Part shown: positions 11,702-24,435 of the stretch, piece by piece | Position numbering within the stretch: the stretch's first letter is position 1 | Layout of the letters: each line of letters begins with the position of its first letter | From: Heterodera schachtii | Taxonomy: Eukaryota; Nematoda; Chromadorea; Rhabditida; Heteroderidae | Reading direction: 5' to 3' | Assembly: GCA_023374025.1 (NCBI GenBank) | Contig: SIJG01000067.1 | Location: 312,124 to 376,123, forward strand | DNA: 64,000 nucleotides | Notes under the pieces: model-generated | Database searches by the model: none | Told to the model about the DNA's origin: nothing | Seen by the model: only the letters and a program-made list of their open reading frames with translations | Made by a program: the position numbers and the translations under genes

Positions 11702-12541
11702 TAAGCTTGAATGTAACTTAGGCGAAATCAAGAACTAAAATGACATATGACATGAATGTGAAAAGCCGAATAAAATAAGTTATTCTAGTGCATTCTCTTT
11801 GATCTCGTAAATACAGAGTCATTTATGATGGCAAAAAATATCTTTAGTTTAATATACCCTAAAGATGCCTTAAAGTAAAAACTAAAAATTTAACCAAGAC
11901 ATTTCTTTATTTGAAGTGCTGCTAATGACACAATAAAATTATAAATAATTTCACAGATAAAAAATAATTTATGAAACAGTTATGTTTGAAGAGAAATGAA
12001 GGAATCACAAGAAAATAAAATACATAGATTTTGAAGAAGCAATTCTGATGTAAATAATTTAATATATCTGCTTATATAAATGGTTGTTTATTCCTGAATT
12101 AAATAACTAATTAGTAATTAATTACTTGGTTGTTATTTTTTTTTCAATGATAAACCTTTTTAAATTTAAAATGCATCCGAGTTCAAAGTAAACTCGGTTA
12201 TTTCTTGGGTCTTTGCTGCTAGTGGAGAAGAAAATGAAATACGTTGATAAAAAATACTCTCTCAATCAACAAAATTTTAGACTTAATAAAAAGGGAGACA
12301 TAATAAAATACATTAGTAAATTCCTGCTCAGATCAAATTAATTGTTTTTTCCTTAATAATCCGTGAGAGAAATTTTATTGTTCTTTTTCGAATGAAGCAG
12401 AAGTCGATGGCAACTAGTACTTTTTAATGGTTTTATACAATGTTCATGATGAAAATCAGCTCATACGGCACCAAAAACTGACAAAGTTTTTTAAACGAAA
12501 AACATTTAGGAAAATTCGTACAAATGGTGAGGAAACAAAAA
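10889..12541. other. AT-rich desert with (TA)n tract
   Basis: No gene recognised. A (TA)n microsatellite with one interruption lies at about 11661-11700. Confidence 0.7.
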
Positions 12542-12630
12542 ACTTGGTCCCGGTCCCGGTCCCGACTTTTTTGGTCCCGGTAAGTCCCAATCCGGGTTTT
12601 TGTCAAATTTCCCGGTCCCGCTCAACTCTA
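12542..12630. repeat. GGTCCC low-complexity island
   Basis: GGTCCC is repeated head to tail (12546-12564), then recurs as GGTCCCGG at 12573 and CCCGGTCCCGC near 12610, with degraded spacers. An 81-codon frame (12427-12672) crosses it but reads as repeat (VPVPVP) between AT-rich noise. Confidence 0.75.
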
Positions 12631-13854
12631 ATATTTATTATACAATTTTTTTATTTCGGTTTTCTTATTTAGAATTTTATTCATATAATTTTAAGCTTCA
12701 TGACTGCAAAGGATTTTCTATTTGCTATTTTTCTTCATGGACAATGAAGGCCATAGGCTTAGCCCTGGGGCACTGGCACTGGCACTGCTGGCTTTATTAA
12801 CCTGGTATAATATTATAATTGAACGATGGCAAAATTTTAAGGAATTATTCTTTTTTATTGTAAATTGTCTTGCATATTTTATTTATATGTTTTAATTTTT
12901 TTTAATTTTATTGCTCTTTAAATTTTCAATCTCATTATTTTTTATTAAAGCCATAAAGCTTGAAATGTATTTTTGCTATATATTACATTTAATTTTTTTA
13001 TTCGCTTCTTTTAATTCATTAAAATATTTTAATTAATTGCTTGGTCTCTGGAGCTTGTTCAAGGTGTCGATGAACAAACTACAGTGAACTAAGACGAACA
13101 TTATTTAAAATTTTTTCATTAGAAAGTTCTAAATTATTAATTAAATTGTATTACATTATTATTGGATATTCTGATGTCTATTATTTTTGTTTATGAGTAA
13201 TTTATTTTGATTGTGTTTTTGCAATTAATGCAATTATATAGGAAAATATGATTTTTTGTCTTTTTTTCATCTTGAAAAATGAATACCATCGTTCAGTATT
13301 ATTTTCATTTTACGAATTATTGGCAACGATGGCAACATTCAAAAAAAATCACAATAATTTTAAATTATTATTTATTGTATTTTGTCAATTTTTCAATTTT
13401 TATTTTTAATGGTTTTAGTTTTCTTTTGCATATTTTCTTTTGCAATTTTGACTATTTTTATACATAATTTTTTTCATTTTAGAATATTCATATATCATTC
13501 ATTCGTTCATTCTACATAGGATTTTATTTTCATTATAGCTTAGTTTTATTTCTATTTTTAGCATATTAAAATAATAGTAAAATATCGCAAATATTTTATG
13601 TTTTTCTACCGTCCAAAAAGTGTGTAGTTGCCTCTAGAATCAATATGCAAAAAATTTTTACTTCTTATTTAAAAACTTTTATTTAATTATTTTTTCATAA
13701 TTTAAATCAGACGTAACATAGTTCATCATCATTTATATGCTTTTAATAAATTTAAGATTAGCGTAAATAATTTTTATATCATTTAGAAAATATAAATTTT
13801 CCATTTAAAATGAAATATGTAAAATATTAAATTATCCTTTTCCAAATTAGAGCA
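12631..13854. other. T-rich desert
   Basis: Plus strand strongly T-biased. No gene recognised; short frames are hydrophobic or aromatic noise. Confidence 0.65.
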
Positions 13855-14115
13855 TGTTAGTTTTATCATGAAATGGCAACATCAAAAGTACCCATAATTT
13901 GGTTCAAATGCAGCCAAATCTTTAATCTTGAAACTATTGGATACCAATAGAGTACTCGTCAAAAATTTTTGCAATTTGAAGCCAAAATTTTTGAAACTTG
14001 ATTACTTGTGTACTTTTGGCCATAAATTTGTTCAAACTTGACAAAATTTTGAGTGCTTTCTACTGCTTGTTATCCAATGCTATCAAGAATTAAAAATTTA
14101 GTTGCACTTGAAAAA
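13855..14115. mobile_element. Degenerate dispersed repeat sharing sequence with 3990-4110
   Basis: TTTTGGCCATAAATTTG(T)TCAAACTTGAC followed by AAAATTTTGAG at about 14010-14055 matches TTTTTGGCCATAAATTTGATTAAACTTGACCAAATTTTTG at 4015-4053 with few differences. Both continue to a TATC(A/G)A-A-T motif. It is probably a decayed copy of the same foldback family. No terminal repeats remain. Confidence 0.4.
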
Positions 14116-14684
14116 AGTATGCGTTTTTTATTATAAATTTCATTATTAAACAATTAAATAAACGATTAATTTACCTTCTCATTTCTTTTATTTTATTAAT
14201 TTGTTTATTGCCTATACATTTCTCTTTTTAAATTTTTTTTTTGATTTGGACTAATGTTTCGTTGAGTTCAAATATTGATAAAATATTTAATGTTAATTTT
14301 AATGCGTGTTCTTTTAATTTAATGGAGTATCTATTTATTTTTTAATAAATAACTCTTTGATTTATATTTGTGAATTATTCTAACTTTATTTTTTATTTTA
14401 GTCATAATTCTAAATTCTTTTTAAAAATTATAAAAAAATTTTATATAAATATTTTGTATTTATTTTTTAAAAATTATTATTAAAATTTTATTTATCAGCT
14501 TTTTTACAATTAAATTATTAATCATGCCACTTTTTCATTAATTCCTTCATGCAGGGCGGTAAGATACTTATGATCTAATATATTAATTTTGCAATGTATG
14601 TGTGTCACAAATATTTTGAATTATTTTTCGACACGAAATCTTCAAAATGAAAACATTTTCTGACACGAATAAAAATTTCATAAG

Positions 14685-14685
<1 letters not shown>
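14116..14685. other. T-rich spacer
   Basis: No gene recognised. Confidence 0.6.
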
Positions 14686-14720
<35 letters not shown>

Positions 14721-16005
14721 AAGAAAGAGAGGAAGAAGGAGAATAAAAGAGAATGAGAGAGAGAGAGAAAGAGAGAACAGGAAAGAGAGAGAGGGAGAAG
14801 AAGAGAGAATGAGAGAGGAGGAGAGGGCGAAAGCGAGAGAGCGAGAGAAAAAAGAGAATGAGAGAGAGGGAGAGAGAGGAAGAGAGATGGGGTGGAAAAG
14901 AGATAGAAAGAAAGAGAGAGTGAGTGAGTGAGAGAAAGAGAGAAAGAGGGAAGAGTGAAGAGAGAAGAAAAGAGGGAGAGAGAGAGAAAGAGAGAGACGA
15001 AGAGAGAACGAGAGAGACAGACAGAAGAAAAGAGAGAAAGAGAGAGAGTGCGAGAGAGAGAGAGAAGGAACGGGAGAGAGAAAGGGAGAGAGAGAAGAAA
15101 AGAGAGAGAGAGAGATATAGTGGGGAGAGAGAGAGAGAGGGAGAAAAAGGAGAAAAGAGAGGGAAGAGAGTGGGGAGGAGAGAGAGAGCGAGTAAGAAAG
15201 AGTGAGAGGACAGAGAGAGGTAGGAGAGAGAGAGAGAGAGAGGAAAGAGTGAGAGAGAGAAAGAAAGAGAGAGGGGGGAGACAAAGAGGAGTGGGCGAGA
15301 GAGAGAAAGAGAGAAGAAAAGAGAGAAAGAGTGAGAAGAAACGAGAGGGAAAGAGAGAAGAAAAGAGAGAAAGAGTGAGAAGAAACGAGAGAGGGAAAGT
15401 GAGGAGAAAAAGAAGGAGAAAAGAGAGGAAAGAGAGTGGGAAGGAGAGATAGAGAGAGAGAAAGAGACAGTGGAGAGGTGGGAGAGCGGAAGAGAGATGG
15501 GGGAGAGAAGGAAAAAAATGAGAGAGAGGGAGAGAGAGAAGAAAAGAGAGAGAAAGAGAGGGTTGGAGAAAGCAAGAGAAAAGAATGGGGAGGAGAGAGA
15601 GAGAGGTTGGAGATAGAAAAAGAGATGCGTGAGAGAGAGAGAGAAGAAAAGAGAGAGTTAGATAAAGAGAGAGAGAGTCCCGGGAGAGAGAAAAAAAGGG
15701 GAAAAGAAGGAGAAGAGAGCGGGGAGGAGATTGAGAGGTGGGAGAGAGGAAGAGAGATGGAGGAGAGAGAAGAAAAAAGAGAGAGAGTGAGAAAAAGAGG
15801 GGGGAACAGAGTGAGATAAAGAGAGAGATGAGAGGAATAGAGATGGGGGAGAGAGAAGAAAAAAGAGAGAAGTGGGAGAGAGGAAGAGAGATGGGGAAGA
15901 GAGAAGAAAAAGAGAGGGAAAGAAAAAGAGAGGGGGAGAGAAAGAGAGAGGGGAGAAAAAAAGGGGAGAGAGAGAAAAAGAGAGGAAGAGAAACATTTGG
16001 AGGAA
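14686..16005. repeat. 1.3-kb GA-rich (purine/pyrimidine) microsatellite array
   Basis: The plus strand is almost purely A and G, with GAGA runs interrupted by AAAAGAG, GGGAGAG, GTGAGAG and occasional T or C. Blocks such as GAGAAGAAAAGAGAGAAAGAG recur at 15310-15420, showing local larger duplications. The long frames on plus (R/E/K) and minus (S/L/F/P, up to 330 codons) are by-products of the array. Such tracts can form triplex DNA (known property). Length is likely to vary between individuals and assemblies. Confidence 0.95.
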
Positions 16006-16027
16006 TAAGATAAATTTTTAAGATTTT

Positions 16028-16074
16028 GACTAGCGCGGGGTGCGCGAGCGAAGCGAGCGCGCCTGCGCTAGTGA
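16028..16074. repeat. Short GC-rich hairpin island
   Basis: ACTAGCGC at 16029 pairs with GCGCTAGT at its right end. Between them is GTGCGCGAGCGAAGCGAGCG followed by CGCC, with the AGCGAAGCGAG core. It is an isolated block of about 47 bases of very high GC between the GA array and AT-rich DNA. It could be a hairpin RNA, a tiny mobile palindrome or a replication/termination structure; nothing in the sequence decides. Confidence 0.6.
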
Positions 16075-16157
16075 TTATTTATTTTTGATAAATAGCAATG
16101 GTATGACAATGGATAAATTAATTACAGATGATTTTGTTATTTCCCTCTATAAGAATG

Positions 16158-16228
16158 GGGGGCGGAAGTTCGGGCACCGGAAAGTTTGGGCACCGGGAAG
16201 TTTGGGCACCGGGAAGTTTGGACACCAA
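16158..16228. repeat. Minisatellite, GGGCACCGGGAAGTTT
   Basis: Three to four copies of a 16-bp unit (GGGAAGTTTGGGCACC), the first and last diverged. The unit differs from the 9702-10887 array but has the same style: a G run, TTTGGG and a C pair. Confidence 0.85.
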
Positions 16229-16708
16229 ATTAAGGATTTAAAAAATAAAAATATATTATTTGTCTATAAATTGCAACCATCTAATTTAAAAGCATAGTAA
16301 ATTTAATAAAGTTGGGAATATAAAGTTTTTTTAACGAATATTCACTCGATTAAGCATGCTTATTTTGCTGAACTCATTACCATTCATTCTATATCAATAC
16401 CATACATATGTATTATTTATATAATTTATTACATTACAAGGTTCGGTCTGTTCAAGACTTAAAATTTTATATGTTTAAATTTAAATAGAATCCGACAAGT
16501 CTCTTGTTATTTCGGACCCAACTAAGCCGGTATTCAGGTCTAACAAGGGAACATTCCGAGCTGTAAGTCGGAAAATGCATATGTATTATATACCATTTGA
16601 TAGAGCAGGGTCGACTTCTATTGTGAATTTTTAATTTTAGCGGTGTCCGGCGCCTAGTTAAAGAGTTTACAGGGCCTCAAAAAACAAAATTTTGGTTGTG
16701 TTTTCACT
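16229..16708. other. Moderate-GC unique segment
   Basis: 16440-16690 has higher complexity and GC than the desert (GTCGACTTC, GTGTCCGGCGCC, CCGAGCTGTAAGTCGG). No frame or family recognised. It directly precedes the tRNA-like sequence and may belong to the same repeat. Confidence 0.4.
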
Positions 16709-16800
16709 TAAAATTGGTGGCTCAGTTGGTTAATTTCTAATTTTGGGGGTCCGGGTTCGGATCTTTATTTTGTTTTTTGAAATCTCTCTTTAAATTTTAT
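16709..16800 (+). mobile_element. tRNA-derived SINE-like sequence
   Basis: The A box TGGCTCAGTTGGTTA (about 16718-16732) and B box GGGTTCGGATC (about 16753-16763) match RNA polymerase III internal promoter consensus well and have tRNA-like spacing. The acceptor and anticodon stems do not pair convincingly, and the segment continues into T-rich sequence. A tRNA-derived SINE or tRNA pseudogene is more likely than a functional tRNA. Confidence 0.5.
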
Positions 16801-19800
16801 TTTCCTAAACCAGCATTTTGTGGCATCTCTTCTTCAATTTTAAAAAAAATAAATTTTTTAATTTGTTTCAGTAGTTACAAATTCAAATATTTTTCTATGA
16901 ATTTCAAATAACTTATGCTTTGAACGGTTTCTCATTTGTATAATTTTGTTTAAAAAATTTTTTTTTCGATTTAATTATTTGTGGTTTTGAAATGAAGTTT
17001 TATTATTATTATTATTTCTTGTTCCTGCTGGAAAAAACGTCGTCTCGTCTTCGCCGAACGACAGTCGGTGCACTATTATATAATTTTGTTTATGAGAATA
17101 ATAATGTGAACAATTGTTGATTGTAAACAATATATGCAATAATTAATATAGACTAAAATATGTTATATTGAATTTTTAATTGTCATGATATATTGTTTTA
17201 CTCCCAACATTTTTATTAGCATAAAATTCTTAAGCGATCTATTTTATATTTTAATTAAACATGTAGTGGCAAAAGTTTTAATGTTAAATATTTTATTATA
17301 ACAAAACTCATTCAAAACTTAATTTATTTATAATTTCATATATTACTTATTCCTTTTCACAAAAATATAATTTTCTCAATCGTATTTAAAGTTATTTATA
17401 TAATGCATATTGAATTATTTGCTCAGTTTGTTTCCTTTTTTAATTTTTAAATTAAATTTATTTTTCAATTTAGTATTAATAGTTGATATGAAAAATTTTA
17501 ATACATTGTTCTCTATTTCTGCTATCTTTTAAAAAAATGATAAATAACTTAATTTTAGAAATGTCTTAATGTTGTCCGTAAACTTTTTATTGATGTAGTT
17601 TTTGTTGCGGCACATGTAAAACAGCGAATAATTGTCGTTTTTATTAAGAATTTTTTTAAAGTAATTTTTTTGATTTTTCTATCAAGAAAACATCTCTATT
17701 ATTATCACCAATAAATTCAAGTATTTATTTTTAACTTTAATTTATTTTTTACTGTTATTTTTTTATTTTTTATGATAAAAATTTTACACTGCGACAATAG
17801 AATGTGAAATAACTAATAAAATGCATTCTTTAATGTGATAAAATTATATAATTATTCTTCAGAAAATTATATAAAAATGAGCAAATTACCGTTTGAATAG
17901 CGCCTATATGACATTTTAAACTCAAATATCTGATATTTTCAATGGTAAATATATTTTTATATCTTTAAAAATTTTAAAAACTGCATTAATTTTTAAATTA
18001 TTACTACAGCGCGCAGGAAATGAGGTGTAATCCCAATCCCATTATGTTACTAGTGAAAATTATGAAATGGTATAAATAAAAATTATAAATTTAACCAAAT
18101 AAAGAAAGTAATAAAATGCAAAAAATATTTATTTGCAAAGTATTTGATACAAGTTCAATAAAAAATATTGGTGATTTGACAATAACAAACAAATTATAAA
18201 AAATATATTTTTAACAATTTATTTATCGACTTTATGAAATAATGAGAAAAAATATTTAATAAAATAAGGTAATGTTATTATGACACTACAATATCAATTA
18301 ATTAAAAATATTGTTTTTTCAATTATTTATAATTTCTATGTATTCAATGGATGACTCAAAGATATGGCGCCTTTACAAGGCCTTCAAAAGGCAAGAAGTA
18401 AAAAAAAGAATATTCAAAGTAAAAACATAGATATTAATTTGCTGATCTATTGACGTATATTATTAAAAATTTATTAAAAAAAAGAGATTTGTATGAGTAA
18501 ATAAAAAAGATTAAGTTTTCTACTGATTCTCTTATATCTTCTGCAATGTTTTGTAAATAATAATAAAATACCAAAAGTAAAGCTTGAAAAAATTTGTAAA
18601 ACACTCTTATGTTAAAAACATATAAATTGATAAACATCACGGAAATGAAATAATATTTAGTGAAAAGACTAGGAAACTAAGCTTGGACCGTTATTCATTA
18701 AGGAACTGAAAATTTAATTGAAAAACAAATAATGGAACATCCAGAGAACCAAATGAAAGAAAGATATAAAATTTAATTAAAGAAGTTGTGAATAATTACC
18801 AAGAAAAATTTCTAAATGGATAATGTTATTTATTCAATTTTATGATCCATATTTTTTGATGAAAAATTACATTAGAATTAACATAAACCAAATTAAATAA
18901 TTAAAAAATGAGAAAATACCTAACTAAAATAATTTAAAAAAAACAATTATGCTCCTTTTTTTATTCAGTTTAACTAGTAAATTCTTTATTTTTTTTAATA
19001 ATAACACAATGAATTAAATGTTATTTTAAAATTAATAATTTTTTAGACTTTTATATATTTTTTGATGTTACCTATTTAAAACAGCAAAAAATTTTATTTT
19101 GAGTTTACTTTTTAATTGTTTGGCAGTTTTGCTTGGTTTTAATCTTATAAGCAGGAGTTTCGAATACAAAAGAAGGAGAAACCTAAAATGCTTACTCGAT
19201 TTGAAACTTTAATTTGAGAAAAAACAGTTAAATATAACATTAAATTAGCTAAACACTAAATAACAGAAAAGAAGAACTTTTTTTAAAGAAAGCATGATTT
19301 TATATGAAGAGAACAAATTATTTTTATTTACGTTCGATAATTGGAAATAATTACAATATTAAATAGTTTCTAATGTAAAAAATAAAGCATTTAAAAAAAA
19401 ATAACACTGAATATAATTATTTTAAATAAATATTATTCATTTAAAGGCACAAAATCTCTATCAATGAAGTGCAATATAGAAATCGGAATCATTTTAAAGT
19501 ACATTATGATGGGTTCACATTTCTTTGTCCATGTCGTCATCGTGGATGTGATCTTATTGTGATGTCTAATTCTTTTAGTCCTTTCCTCATTTTAAAAAGA
19601 TTAGAAAGAACTAATTAAAAAATTTTTGCTGATAAATAAATAAATTTCGTACCAAAGTTCTTTAAAAAGTCCTGGATTTTTCTGAGTGAAAAAACTTAAA
19701 AAATAGTAAAACAAGAAAACGAATCAAAATTTGATAAGAGAATTTTAATATTTAAATATTAAAAGTGAGTATATGAAAGATATATCTATTAGTTTATGTT

Positions 19801-22800
19801 TTATACGTTTATTATTATATTTTAAAAATTAAAATGTTAAAATTATTAAAAGTAAGTAAAAATACATTAATAATGCTAAATAATTAAAAAATGAAAATTA
19901 AAGAAGTGTGCTTTAATTATTAATTGTATAATCTCGTTTAAATTGCAATAAACGATATAATTCATTCATCCACAAAATTGATGCTCTAAATACAAAAATT
20001 ATATTTGATTTATAGGAATTTAGCCGCTTTTTTCGGTTATTTAAGCAAGCCAAGCACAAAAAACCATTTTAATATAATAATTTTTATGTATTAATATAGT
20101 AAAATAAATTAATTTAAATATTTTCATAATTTTTTTTGTTTAAAGAATTTTTAATAAAAAAAAATTAAAAAAAAAACGAATACACATTTTATATAAATGA
20201 CCATTTTAGTTGTACATCATTATTTTCATCATTTTTTATTTCGTAATTGTTTGGGTTTTGAGAAAAATCTTTGATAAAAATGCAATTACTTGTCCTTATA
20301 ATTATTAAAAACCTTATAAAAGATAATTGAAATATCATTATAACGGAGAAAAATTCCGGATTTATTCAGCTGGTATGGAAATTTTTTTTAAATCTTTAAA
20401 TTAAGAGTAAATAATATCTTTAAAATTGAATTAAAGTTTTACCAAATTATTGTTTAAAAATGATATTATTTTTTTACAAAAAAAATTATATTAAAAATAA
20501 ATAAAATATTATTTTTTCAATTTATACTTTTACTAAAAATCTTACATAAAGAAAGTTGAAGTAAGATGTTGTTACCTCGATTCAAAGACAAATACAACGA
20601 GAGAACCTTAAATTTTACATTTTCTTATTTTATTTATAAAATAATTTCACATTATTCGATGAAAATAAAAGAATTTTTTTTAAACATAAATTTAATAATA
20701 ATTTTTGCATCAATCGTACAATATTTGGTCCAAAGTGTCTTCGTTAAAAGAGCCATTACATAGCTTGAAAAATAAAATGAGAGAATATTTATTAATGTAA
20801 AAAATTATTTTTATATTTTTTATAAATTAACTTTTGCAAAATCAAATCCAAAACTTTTCCATTATTTTTACAGTCAATTATATGTTAAAATAACTAATTC
20901 TTTATTAGGCAGTAGAAAATGAAAAATATTCGACTAGAAAACATTTAATTAATGTGCATATATCCTCGATGCAACTTTAAAAAAAAGATTAAAATAACAA
21001 TATAAATTGACATTTAAAAAAACATTTATTTAAAAATAAATAAATAATGAAAAAATGAAAAAATAATTTTTCATTTAAAATTTACATCTATTAATTAACA
21101 TTTTTATTTAATTTTATGACCGACTAAAAAATATTTCAAAGAATTCTTCGGCAAGGCATAATAAATACGAAGAAAAAAAAATTGAATTTGAAAAATGAAC
21201 CAAATGAATCGAGTGTTCGTTCATCTCTACGAGAGTTTAAGTCTCATATTTTACAAAGAATATACAATTTATGAGTTTGTCAGACAAAAATATAAATAGA
21301 ACCCTGATTTAAGATTTTAATCAAAAAACTACCAAGATTTGATGTTTAAGAATTGAAAAAATGATAATAAATATAAAATTAAATATCAACAGCCAAAAAA
21401 TAAATCTGGAATGAAATCGAAAAATAACAATACATTTGAAAATACCAAAAATGAATTTAATTTACGTTTTTAATTTAATGATTAATAATTCATATTAAAA
21501 TTGTAAATAATAAATAAGCTTAAATAATAACTTAGCAAGTAAAAAAACTGAATTTAGTTTATTAATCGGTTGCACATAAAGAAAGCAAATTATTAAAAAT
21601 AAAATAAAAAACTTAATAATGCAAGCATTGCGTAAAATTATTTTTTAATTGGTGCAACGAACTAAGGAATAACAAAAACGCAAATTCAAACCAAAGAAAA
21701 CTACCTGCAATGAAGAAATGGTTTAATAAATTAAAAGAGAAAATGGCATTTAAGTTAATAACAATAGCGAATATTAGAAAAAATGAACCTTTAAAAAAAA
21801 CGAACGGTGGCAAATAAGAATATTTATTCCCCAACACACTTTGACTGCGCATTTTATTTAAAGGCCGAAATAAATAAGTAAAAGTTAAATTTATGGATGT
21901 AATTAAAAAATACTTTTGAAATTTAAACCGCAACATAGATTTTATAAAATAAGAAAAAAATATTTAAAAATTAAACTAAATATGGAGAACAATTTAGGAA
22001 TAAATAAATAGGTAAAATAAAATAATTATTCCTTTAAATTACAGCAGAAATTTATATAATGGAATGCTTAGAATAATTACTATAATGCTCATATCATATC
22101 ATCAAATGCTGCAAGCTGATTGAAATGAGAAAAATGAAAAAAACAAATATTATAAATGACAATGCGATAAAAATTAAAAAAAGTTGAGATCTGTCAAATA
22201 AAAAGATAAATTATTAATTAAACTTTTTTTTAATACTCAAAAATAGAAAAAATTAATTGCTTATTAGAGTTGGTCTAATTTTTAACAATTCCACGAGTCT
22301 TTATCATTAAAAATAATTAAAGGTCAAATAAAATAAAAAATATTCTTACAATTTAATAATTTATCGCATATTTTGACGTACAAAAATTACCAATTTTGCA
22401 CAATTAAAAAATTACTATCATTATAATACAAAAAAATATTTCGTATTATATAATAAATAATCAAAATTGTTCAAACTATTATTCATTTAAAAACCAGTTA
22501 TTTAATTAATGAACAAAAAAAAATTATAATTGCCCCGAGGATTATTTATGATATAAACGATATTCATATTTGAAAAAGTTTTGAATGATGAAATGGCCAA
22601 AATTATTAAAAGAAAAAACAACTATATTAACTACAAAATAAAATTAAATTAAACAATAAAAATAATGAATCTTAAAATAAAAAATCTTTATATAATTGTT
22701 TAAGTTCATCCTTTAATTCTAATCTAATTAAGAACAAGAAACAATCAAACTTATGAAGGCAAAAAAATAGCAAGAAAGAATCAACCCGAATAAAAATTCT

Positions 22801-24194
22801 CTAACTCAAAAGTTAATTTGTTATAAATTAATGTATTGATTCTAAGCCTATTTTTATCATATTTATGGCATTTTGTGCTTATTTCACACTTTAGAATTTT
22901 TCCAAAAAATAACCTTTTTAAAACATTATTTACATATTTTCATTTTAGTTTTTGTACATATTTCGGGCGTTTTTAGATTTTTATGTATATATTTAGTGCA
23001 CTTTTTAAACCAATCAATTTAAAAAATATTATTTTCATATAATTTCTCAATAAACACTCATAATAATTTTATTTTTTATATTTATTTTGATATAAATTAA
23101 TCTAATGAAACAGAAAAAAGATTATAATAAATAAATTACAAATATGGACACATATTTAAAAATAAAATGATGTCTCACTTTTGACCGCAAAACACGTACA
23201 CAGAAGAATTCTTTCAGCAAGGCATAAAATTTTTTGCACAACTTAAATTTATTAAAATACATAAACATTAAAACATCTTAGAATTATTAATTGTGTTATC
23301 TCGAAAAATGCAAATAAAGAAAAAATAAATTTAACCACTAAATTTATGCTTTGAAGACAAAAATATGGTCGAATTAGATGACGACAACAGGACTAGAAAA
23401 TAATAATTAGTTCTATTTTAAACCTTTCAAAGGTAAAATAAATAAATAGAATAAGTTAAAATTGATAGCAAAATTCAAAATAATTTATATAATCAGATCG
23501 ACAAGTCCTAAATTTATTTCATCGCCATATGAAAATTTGCAAATGCATATAATCAAACATACGCAAACCAAAAAGATTTAATTATAAACTTTCAAATGCT
23601 TGTGTAATTTATTAATTTAATAAAAAAATTATAAAAATCAATAAACTATTTAATTAAAGAAAAGTAAAATTATTCTTAAAGAAAGCGTGAGTAAATATAT
23701 AAAGGTAAAACTATTGAAAATATAATAAACCTGAATGATTTCTAACAATGTAAAATCACAAAAGATTAATTGTGCATTTTTAAAAATGTAAAAACATCTG
23801 CTTTCATTAGCAGTTTACAAGACTTCATCACTTTTCTTTCACTACTGACCGTTTCTCGAGAGTCCAAACACCTATTGCACTGCTATTGACCGTGAGAAAG
23901 GAACTGGCAAAAAAACAAGTCGGCAAGAACATCACAAAATAATCGGGCTGTGAATGTGAAATATGAACCGGAGAAATCTTAAAATGCAGAAATATGTGAA
24001 ACATAAAACCAAAAAATAATAATATTAAGGTATAAAAAAATATATATTAACAGCAACATATATTTTAAAAATTAAAAATGTTTAAAAGGACAAATTAAAT
24101 ATGAATGATAATTTTTGAATAATAATAAATATGACAAATTTAGAGGAAAATAAAATAAAAATATCGAAATGTTAAGCACTTTATTAAATTATAA
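16801..24194. other. AT-rich desert (7.4 kb)
   Basis: No gene or intact transposon recognised. T-biased on the plus strand to about 17.8 kb, then A-biased. A small moderate-GC patch lies at 17030-17080 (CGTCGTCTCGTCTTCGCCGAACGAC). A recurring motif resembling GAATTCTT(T)CGGCAAGGCATAA lies near 21140 and 23205, and again near 24430, suggesting old dispersed repeats. Frames of 60-107 codons here (for example 18434-18640, 20566-20763, 21613-21936) are low-complexity AT-type proteins without family features. Confidence 0.65.
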
Positions 24195-24435
24195 GTAGGG
24201 TTCGACGTTGTATGATTTTGCATTTTTTTTTTCTGCACATATGCTATGAAGAAAGGGGCTCAAAAATAGCATTTCTGCATTAAAATTTTTTGATTTGGTG
24301 AAGGTTTTTAGTGCATATAAAAGCATATTTTGGGGGTTTTCGAGAATAAATGCATATTTGGCCATTTTTGGGTTTGAGAGCATATTTTTGGTCATTTTTT
24401 GAAAATTTTCACAAGAAAAATGCGAAAAAAGCGAT
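24195..24435. mobile_element. Half copy of the MITE found at 44453-45089
   Basis: Starts TAGGGTTCGACGTTGTATGA and continues TTTTGCAT...CACATATGCTATGAAGAA...AAGCATATTTT...TTTTCACAAGAAAAATGCG. The reverse complement of 44855-45089 has the same blocks in the same order. Only one terminal arm is present. The 99-codon minus frame across it is not a gene. Confidence 0.65.

Noticed and set aside
14583..16013. S/L-rich (minus, up to 330 codons) and R/E-rich (plus) frames over the GA array
   Set aside because: Pure consequence of GA repeats; no start context, no domain, and mutually overlapping on both strands.
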